NCBI RefSeq assembly: GCF_027887165.1
Contig: NC_077232.1
Location: 15,401,255 to 15,465,254, forward strand
Length of the DNA stretch: 64,000 nucleotides
Direction: 5' to 3'
Origin: Monodelphis domestica
Lineage: Eukaryota > Chordata > Mammalia > Didelphimorphia > Didelphidae
The notes beneath the pieces are model-generated. The model worked only from the letters and a program-made list of their open reading frames with translations, searched no databases and was not told where the DNA came from. This document shows, one piece after another, positions 56,241-64,000 of the stretch. The position numbers and the translations under genes were made by a program. Positions within the stretch are counted from its first letter, which is position 1; each line of letters starts with the position of its first letter.

Positions 56241-57190
56241 TGTGAATCTTAAAACAACTCAGCCTGTGCTTGAGAAGATTTGATTATGCTATTCACCATT
56301 TTTAACAATGGAGGTACTTGATCAGGAATGTATTGAGAACTTTTAAAATTACTCCACCCTACTCAGACAGTGCCTTAGGGGAAGATAAAGTTGAAAACTC
56401 CTGATTAAACAATGAAAAGTCGCTAACTCATACTTATAGTAAATCTAGAACCTTAAGCTAGGTCTATTTTTAGATGTTATACAAAAAGGATGCTAAGTAC
56501 CTATAAAGGATAAATTAATCACAAAAAGGTCAAGCAACTTACAAAATGAAAGCTTAACAAAAGAGGTGTGAAGTACTCAGTAGATTTTATCTAACCAGAG
56601 AAGGTGAGAACAAAAGAAGATGAGAACTAAGAATGGTCAGTCCTGGGGAAGACATCTACTGTGACTGGTAGATGTGAAAATTTAGGGGAGGTGACATAAG
56701 AGAAAATTTCTTTAAAAGGAGAAGGCAGTTCAGGTAATTAAGTTTTTTTGGATTGGAAGTCAGTTAGTTGAAGTTGGAGTTCTGAGCTGAAGTGAAGGGC
56801 ATTTGAATGGAGTAGGCAATTGAATTCAGTGTGGTGTTAGACTCTGAACTCAGTTCAGGAGATTCAGTGGAGGACTGGATCTTGCTTGGAGATGATCTTG
56901 CGGTGAGTGATAAAAGACCGACTTGCTCTCCCTTAGGCTCAGGCCTAGGCCATTTTGGCCTAGGCCCTTTTCTACTGCTTGGCTATTCTCTTTCTCTCTC
57001 CTTCCCTTAATTCCTTCATTTATATTAATTAAAATCTCCATAAATCCCAGCTGACTTGGGTATTTTCATATTTGGGAATTTCTCATTGCAACCACTTATT
57101 TTAGATTTTAAATCAAAACACTAAAAATTATCCTTACAGTTTGGCCAAAACCTTTACAGTTTTTGGCATTTACAGTTTTTAACATTCACA
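56241..57190 (+). mobile_element. Solo LTR with ATTG target duplication
   Basis: 950 bp from TGTGAATC to ATTCACA, flanked by ATTG (56237-56240 and 57191-57194). The paralogous copy 1 has the uninterrupted site AATATTGTACAG near 37808. Contains a TATA-like TTCTTTAAAAG at about 56708 and a splice-donor-like GGTGAGTG at about 56901. The 3' end has repeated CCTTTACAG-like words (57140-57175). Confidence 0.88.
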
Positions 57191-57595
57191 ATTGTACATT
57201 GACAGTTACCTGATGCAAAGGTAGTATTTGTCTAAATGTGATAGAATACTAATAATAATAGAAACAATAACAGCAAAAATAATAAAAACAATTAAAATTG
57301 ATACTTATAATAATCAAATCCTCCAGGGAAACCAGTAAGGACTACAGATTTTATGCACCTTTTTTTGGAGAAGAACCTGAGGCTCAAAGAGATTAAATTA
57401 TTTCCCTGTATTCATACATCTACTGTTAATGAAGAATCATATTGTGGTTTTCACTGTTATACCATAACACAGCAAATATCCAGTGTACCAACTCTGTTAT
57501 AGATCAAAATCAGGAAACTGAACTCACACCAATCAATTAAGGAAAATGACCAGTCATAAAATGGGAAGGAATACATATGAATAATCTCCCCATTT

Positions 57596-57696
<101 letters not shown>

Positions 57697-58250
57697 ACAT
57701 ACATTCATTCAAATTTTTAAGCATATGTGTGTATAAATGATAGATATGGGAATCGATATAGATTTTTCCCTTACCTATTTGTAGGGACTAGACGGGATCC
57801 AAAGAGTATGATTTTCTCCAATAAATCAATTCTGTTTTCATTTGGAGTTTCAGAGAAGGGGAGCTGAAACTAAATCATTTGAAGCTTTTGAATTTGATGA
57901 AATGCTGATGATTTTTAGAGGAGGAAAAATATATTGCCAAATGACCTTGAGTGGTACCTCTTCCTGAAGTCCCCAGAGAAGCCAGAGTGGTTATCTTTCC
58001 TTCTTAGAGATGCTCTGATCTTTTCCTTGAGTATAATTAGATAAACCACACATTAATCATAAATAACATGGGGATATGACAAGTCAAGTATAATTCATCA
58101 ATAGTCAATGGAAGCTTTCCATGTGATTTTTGACCTTGTAAAAAATGTAAGACCATTATATTAGTTTTTTTCTTTAATGCATTTTTGTCTAATGAGTTTT
58201 ATCTTTGTTGGATTGAAAGAATAAATTATAAATCCACAACTGTATTGTAA

Positions 58251-58365
58251 AGGGTAAAATTATGGTTGGACTGAATAGATAAGAGTGTGTTCACTGAAAT
58301 TAATGACTCAAGTCAGAATGGCTTTGATGGCAATTTATTTACAAATAGAAAGAGGGAAAGTAAGG

Positions 58366-58415
<50 letters not shown>

Positions 58416-58843
58416 ATTCCAGCCTGATGCAAACCAGGCAGGGTCTTCAGAGGCCTCAGCAAAGTGGGGGAGGGGCGGCAGAGGAAAATTAAACAAGCAT
58501 TCTAACCACAAGGCCTTCCCCAAGATGATGGGCCTCTCTGGAGGCTATTCTTTCAAGGAAACACTAGGAAATGAATTCAGCCTTTGCACTCACCCACGTG
58601 GCAGAAAAGCAGTCTGAGCTCTCAAGCCCAAGCTCCTCCAAGGTCAAGTTCAAAGAGGAAAAGCTTAGTCACAGGAAGTTACCACCATTTTTAAAGGCAA
58701 TTCTTTGCATCACTTCCTGTGTCTTCCTTCCACTTTTACATGGACCAATGGCAGCTTAAACTTTGCTTCAGAATGCCCAAGAGGCAGTCAATTGTTTCTG
58801 ATTTACAACTTCCTAGCACATGTGGATCATAGACCTCCATCTC
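58251..58843 (-). mobile_element. ERV-D LTR
   Basis: Minus-strand LTR of the type at 1-377: starts TGGAGGTCTATG after a polypurine tract (complement of about 58845-58850) and ends near 58251 with GGACTGAATAG complement. Contains a GA microsatellite at 58371-58412. The end motif TGTTA has decayed to GGTAA. Confidence 0.65.
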
Positions 58844-59890
58844 CCCCACTTAAGGATTAAATGGAGGTGTATACAAATCTTCATTACAAATGTTCATATT
58901 GGCACTTTTTACATTTAGTAATTTTTAGTAAAATTTAGTAACATGGGGGTGTATGAGTCAATTATCAAAAAAGAGAAAAAAAACTAAAGAAAATGAAAGA
59001 AAGCTAATCTTTGGCGAGAGAGAACAAAATCAAAATCAGAATCAAAATATCAAAATATATGTACATAAAATTTTGAGCAAACAAGAATAAAATTATACTC
59101 TGTCCTTGTATTAGAATCCAATTAAAGTAATTTCTATCTGACAAGTCTCTAGGACAGCATACAGTAATATTTCACTTACCCATTTGCAACCAAGAATACA
59201 GGAATTTGCCATATTATAAGAGAGAAAAGGAACTAGATTTTTGTGTGTGTGATAGGGAAGTGTCATTCCCTGGTCTGATTTTTTGTCATTGTTAGGAATA
59301 GGGGGATCCAGGATGATAGCCAAACTTTAGTACTTGTCTGTGAGAATTTCAAAAAGAGTGTGGATATAAGGAAGTCCTACATCTTAATATATGTCAAGCA
59401 TGACAACCTCAAGTTTCACACTAGGTTCAAGTCCTTTTGTATTGGCTTAGAAGTTCATCAATCCTACCTGGATTGGTTTCTTCCTTTTGATATGTGTGCT
59501 CTTTTTGTCAGTATTCAGGTTAAGTCTTGCTTCTATGGCACTGCATACATAAAGTCTGAGCTCCTTTTTGATCCCATTTCCAAGAATCAGAAAGAAACAT
59601 TAATCACAGTCCCATAACATTTATCAATAAATGGCTGATTCCCACAGTCTAAACCTTTTGTGTATGCATTAATGTTATAAGAAAGATATGTACTTAAGTT
59701 GTATTACTGCAGAATAAAACTTATTGATTGTATGAACCTTAAGTACAAGAAATGAGAAAAGGAAAAAATCAAATATTCTAATCAAATCAAAAGAAAAGCA
59801 ATAATAAAATAGAATTCAAAAATTCATTGTGTTCCCAAAAAACAATATCCACTTATCTATGGATTATTATTTCCAATGCCTGAGATAGGA
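58844..59890 (-). mobile_element. ERV-D env-less 3' region
   Basis: Minus strand. Includes the short conserved ORF (from about 59212, MANSCILGCKWVSEILL), the block with complement of ATTTATCAATAAATGGCTG (59617-59637), and the sequence continuing past the integrase end. The module between the two polypurine tracts is largely deleted. Confidence 0.65.
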
Positions 59891-60822
59891 TTGTGAGATT
59901 TAAAATAGTGAAACCCATAAACTGTAGTGAGTTAAAATGGTGGAAGATATAAATTGTGATAGATATAAGAGAGGGTGAGTAAATTTTGACTGCAGAAATA
60001 TGTTTAACTACAGTGTCTTGGGTTTAAAATCAAATATAAGGTGGTCACTAGGGAAATATTCCCAATTATTCAAATACCCAAGTCAATTGGGTTTTATAGA
60101 GATTTCAATTAACAATACAATGAGTAATCAAAGAAAGAGAGAGAGAGTAAGAAAGGAATAAGTATGAAGGGCCTCAAGCCATATGGCCTAGACCTGAGTC
60201 TTAAGAGAGAAATCAGTCAGTTTTTTAACACTCACCACAAGGTCTGACTAAACAAGGATTCTAGTGACACCAGGCCAGCTCCATCTCAGCTGACTTCACC
60301 AGAGAGCCTTCCAGCCAGAGACTGTTCCAAAGGGCCTTTCTCCAGAGCCTCTCTCAAGAGATTCTTCCCAAGTGATCTTCATCAGAGATCCTCCAAAAGG
60401 ATTTCTCCAAAAGGATAGCCTCAAGAGATTCTGCTTTTTCTTATATAGAGGTTTTCTCCCATGTCACCTCCCCTAAGTCCCTACATCTACCAATCACTGT
60501 AGATGCTTTCCAAAGGACTGCCCATCTGAATTCCTGCTAAGTCGACAAATCTCCTCAGTAAGTCTGAACCACTGAAAACACAGCTGAGTCAACTAATCTC
60601 ATTAAGACAAAACTTGCCCGACCCTTTTAGGTACCTAGCATCTCATTGTATCAATTCTAAAAACAGACCTGGCTCAAAGAACTCCTTGCCCCACCCCGGT
60701 TGGAGTAGAGGTCTTCCCATTTCTGATCCTGGCAAGTTCTCACATCAAAATGGGGAATGTTTCTCAATAGGGAATTTGATCCAATTAAGAATTCCCTGAT
60801 GGGGAAATTTTTAACATTCACA
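59891..60822 (-). mobile_element. LTR inserted in ERV-D
   Basis: Minus strand, starts TGTGAATGTTAAAAATTTCC at 60822 and runs to about 59891. Related to 56241-57190 (TCTACCAATCACTGTAGATG complement, GGCAGTCC complement). It splits the ERV-D 3' region from its gag. The target duplication was not resolved, so the left edge is approximate. Confidence 0.6.
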
Positions 60823-61079
60823 AGTCTGAGAGATTTCAAGATTTACAGGATACATTTTATCAGTTTCAATACTACTGACATGTGCTTGAAATGCAAAAAA
60901 TTAGAGAAAAAAATCAAATACTATATGGCAAAAGTAAAGTGCAACAAAATAAACAATCCCATCAATAGGGTAAATAAACAAATGCTAAAAATGTCTATAT
61001 TTCATAATCATTGGAGAATTGTATTCAAAAATCCATTTCTTCTCCTATTTTCCTACTTCCTTCTTTGCTATATTGTGAA

Positions 61080-61955
61080 AGAGAGACAAAATTGAAAAGG
61101 ATTAATATCTACAAAAACAATATAATCTAAGGGGCAACACCTTCTACCCCATGTGGAGGAGCAGTAGCACTATTACTATTTCTTGGATGAACTCCACTTA
61201 AATTATGTTGTTGTTGGGTCATTTGGTCTGAGTTATCATTTTCCCAATTTCTATTTCTAGAATCATCATTCCTAAAGTTGTGGTTTCTATAATAATTGTT
61301 AGAGTTATTTCAATAATTATTATTTCTGTAGTTATTATTAAACTGCATATTATTTCTGATTGCCTTGAATATATTTCTAAACTCCATCATTTTGGGGCCC
61401 TTCTCACAGAATTGGCAAATAATGGATTGATAGTTAGATTCATGGAGAAGGGAAAGTGCCATTCGTTGAGTATCATGCCCTTTTTCCAGTTTATCAGTCT
61501 TATCTCTTAAATATTTCCATTCTTTCCTAATTGTCTCCATGAAATCATGAGTCTCTTCCTCTTTTTCTTTGTTTCCTTTTGAAAGAAATACAACAGCAGT
61601 TTTCCTCAAATCATCAAGATCCATTTCAAGCCATCTTGGGCAATGAGTTTTAAAATAATCCTTGATCATTTTGCAAGAGTTATTGATAAAGTGTCTTCTA
61701 ATTTGTCTTATGTAATTTTCTTTAGAAAGGCCAAAATCTTAGTATTGACTCCCAAAATTAATGAGTCTATCCATGAATCTGGAAGGTTTATCATCATCAT
61801 TTTGCTTAAGTTTTTTTGAATTCTGTCCATTTATCTGTGCTTTCAGTGCACTGTTTCATAGCAGTGAGAATGCCCTCCCTATAACAATATAGTTCTAAAT
61901 GATCTTCAGAGTCCTTATAGTCCCATTAGGATCTTGAGATGGCCAGTGTGCATCT
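61080..61955 (-). pseudogene. gag: ERV-D gag remnant
   Basis: Minus strand. 61310-61669 encodes the end of capsid through the zinc-knuckle region (ICQFCEKGPKMMEFR, one knuckle Cys and the His replaced). The region extends to 61955 as decayed capsid (complement of CATCTCAAGATCCTAATGGG). The Asn-rich tail is at 61250-61340, and the acceptor-like block at 61080-61130. No N-terminal anchor or repeat array is present. Confidence 0.7.
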
Positions 61956-61984
61956 CTATCAACTTGTCCAGCATTGGAGAGCTG

Positions 61985-63426
61985 TGTGCAATCACATTAT
62001 AAAGAGACACCCTGTTATTACTGTTATTTCTTCTATTCTTAGCACACCTACATATTTTACAGTAGTAGGCTTCTGCACAGCTTTGTTCTCTATACCCACA
62101 CAGAGAATTCTAGGAATATCTTTACTTTCACCTTGAAGAGCTCACAGAGGAACTGGGATATTCTTCCCCAAGGTTTTGTGGACAGCCCTACTTTATTTAC
62201 ACAGTTCTTAACTGCTGATACTGGTGCCATAAAATTTAAATATGGTCTTTTAATTCAGTACATGGATGATTTACTCTTGGCCTCACCAAATGCTGAAGCA
62301 TGCCAAGTGGATAGCAAACACCTCCTCTTAGAGCTATATAAGGGAGGCTAAAAGGTCTTCAAGGACAAAGGTCAGTTTTGTCTCCCCAAGGTTCAATATT
62401 TACATTTTATTCTAACTGCTGTGTCCCATTTAATGTCTCTCAAGTGTATTGAAAATATCCAAAATTTAAGTGCTCCTACTACAATAAAGAGATTGAGAAC
62501 TATTCTTGGAGCAACAGGATTTTGTCAGCAGTGAATCCCTTGATATGGGGAAATCACTAAGGCCCTTGTAGCACTCACAAAAATCTCAATCCCTGAACCA
62601 CTTAAATTGGAAACAGAACACTTAACAGCTCTTCCAAATTTAAAACAAACTATCCTGTCTGCCCCTGCTCTAGGAATACCAAATTATGATAAACCATTTA
62701 CTTTTTATGTTCATGAAAAAGGTATTCTAACTTAACTTTGGAGACCTGCTAAATGCCCAGTAGCCAATTATTCATCCCAGCTGGACCCAGTAGCTTCCAG
62801 AGCACCACCAATCCTTAGAGGAGTAGCTGCCACAGCTTTACTGGTAACCAAATCTACCTTTCTGGTATTGGGATGCCCTCTGATCATAATGTGCCCACAT
62901 GAGGTCAAGGCATTGTTATTAAGACATAGGACACAGGCATTTACTGACAAAAGGATTACTAGGTATGAGATAACCCAATTCAATAATGAATATATCACTA
63001 AAACCATGTGGAGTTCCTAATCTTGCAACCTTGTTCCCTGATTTACCAATTTCTGGAGAAATGTTACACAATTGTACATCTTTAGTGCCCACTGTTGATA
63101 AACCTCATAATGATTTATTAGACACCCTTTTGGATGATTTGTATTTAATATTATTTACAGATGGTTTTTCATTTATGAGGGATGGTGTGTGCTATATAGG
63201 ACCTGCAGCAGTTACTGAATTTGATACTCTGTGTTCAGTTTCCTTGCCCTCAAATGTAAGCACACAGGGTATAGAACTCACAGCTCTGAAACTCGCCATT
63301 ATTATTGCAAAGGATAAAAGAGTCACAATTTCCAGAGACTCCCACTACACCTTTTGTGTAGCACACAGTTGGCATGCTATGGCTACAGAGGGGATTCTTA
63401 ACATCACTGAAAAATGGAATTTTTAG
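61985..63426 (+). pseudogene. pol: Inverted ERV pol fragment (RT to RNase H)
   Basis: Plus strand, opposite to the ERV-D gag. 61990-62120 is the RT segment before the active site. 62133-62351 has LPQGF and YMDD (62259-62270). 62352-62990 continues as decayed thumb/connection. 62986-63426 is RNase H with LFTDGFSF, TQGIELTAL and SRDSHYTF. Frames are broken between these. It lacks protease, integrase and LTR, and ends at receptor-unit sequence near 63430. Confidence 0.75.
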
Positions 63427-63439
63427 TGGTTTTGATCAT

Positions 63440-64000
63440 ATAAGTTAAAGGAATGACTTAAAGAAAAGCATATCACAAATCTAAAAGTCTACGTCATCTT
63501 ATATATGGAATGCTAAAAAAAAATCAAATTAACCATTGCAGGGAAATTAGTTAAAATTTCACTGTCTTATATTTAGTATGTGCCTAATAAATATCTTTAA
63601 GTTGAATTAAGAGATACACATGATCATAGTGTCCATTTCCAAATATCAGTAGCATTAGAGGGTAATGGAGAAAAAGAAGGCTTTAGTGTTGGGAGAAATG
63701 GATTAAATTTTTTTCTGAGACATGTTCAGAGTAGTAAGTAAATCACTCATTCTCTCAGAACTTCACTCTTCAAACATATACTCAAGATAATACTGGTAGG
63801 TGCTCACATTAAAAGTCTGATTAAAATAAAGTGTCTTGAAGACTTTAAGGTTAAACATGAATGACTCAGCTTTATTAAAATATAATTGTTTTCAGAATAT
63901 TAATGACAGATCAATGTACAAGTAGCAAAGATTGTGGGTAACCAAGAATCAGACTCTAGTCTCTTGGTTCCCATCTCTTTCCAATACCCTTCTCTTGAAA
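63440..64000. repeat. Third copy of the receptor-unit upstream flank
   Basis: Matches 35145-35600 in the same orientation. If the unit is complete beyond the window, it would continue to the right. The place of a receptor in this copy would be to the left, where ERV-D now lies. Confidence 0.65.

Overview
AT-rich vertebrate DNA, almost certainly mammalian and probably marsupial. The evidence is LINE-1 (L1) elements in every stage of decay, gamma-like endogenous retroviruses (ERVs), an OR14-type olfactory receptor, and tRNA-derived SINEs that look like marsupial families. The species cannot be named from sequence alone. There are no prokaryotic genes, rRNA genes or CRISPR arrays. The only host protein gene I can support is one intact olfactory receptor on the minus strand (33443-34414).

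Layout. 1-6895 is a broken minus-strand ERV (ERV-A), carrying a solo LTR and a small non-LTR repeat. 6992-22290 is an old minus-strand L1 split by a 12.9-kb plus-strand provirus (ERV-B, 8777-21696, 4-bp target duplication GAGC). ERV-B is itself split by a full-length plus-strand L1 with both reading frames open (13934-20364, 15-bp target duplication). 22551-26460 is another ERV remnant (ERV-C). 26461-30900 is decayed L1 plus a clean solo LTR. About 31000-38770 is a unit around the olfactory receptor. 39900-47433 is layered L1 debris with a hAT transposon, an LTR, a short interspersed repeat and a young 5'-truncated L1. 47450-58250 is a diverged copy of the olfactory receptor unit without the receptor, interrupted by ERV/LTR insertions. 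58251-63430 is ERV-D, whose gag and pol remnants point in opposite directions. From about 63440 to the end lies a third copy of sequence found upstream of the receptor.

The ERVs share one internal plan. Gag has an Asn-rich tail, there is a splice-acceptor-like junction after gag, no env is recognisable, a conserved ~0.8-kb 3' region follows, and the 3' end carries a repeated polypurine/att tract. Their LTR U3 regions differ widely. ERV-B is the most unusual copy: its Gag starts with a predicted transmembrane anchor followed by about 19 seven-residue coiled-coil repeats, and its pol is almost wholly deleted. Its LTRs differ at only about two positions by eye, so it is a recent, probably non-autonomous insertion. 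This lineage is the best candidate here for something undescribed. All similarity statements come from reading the sequence by eye.
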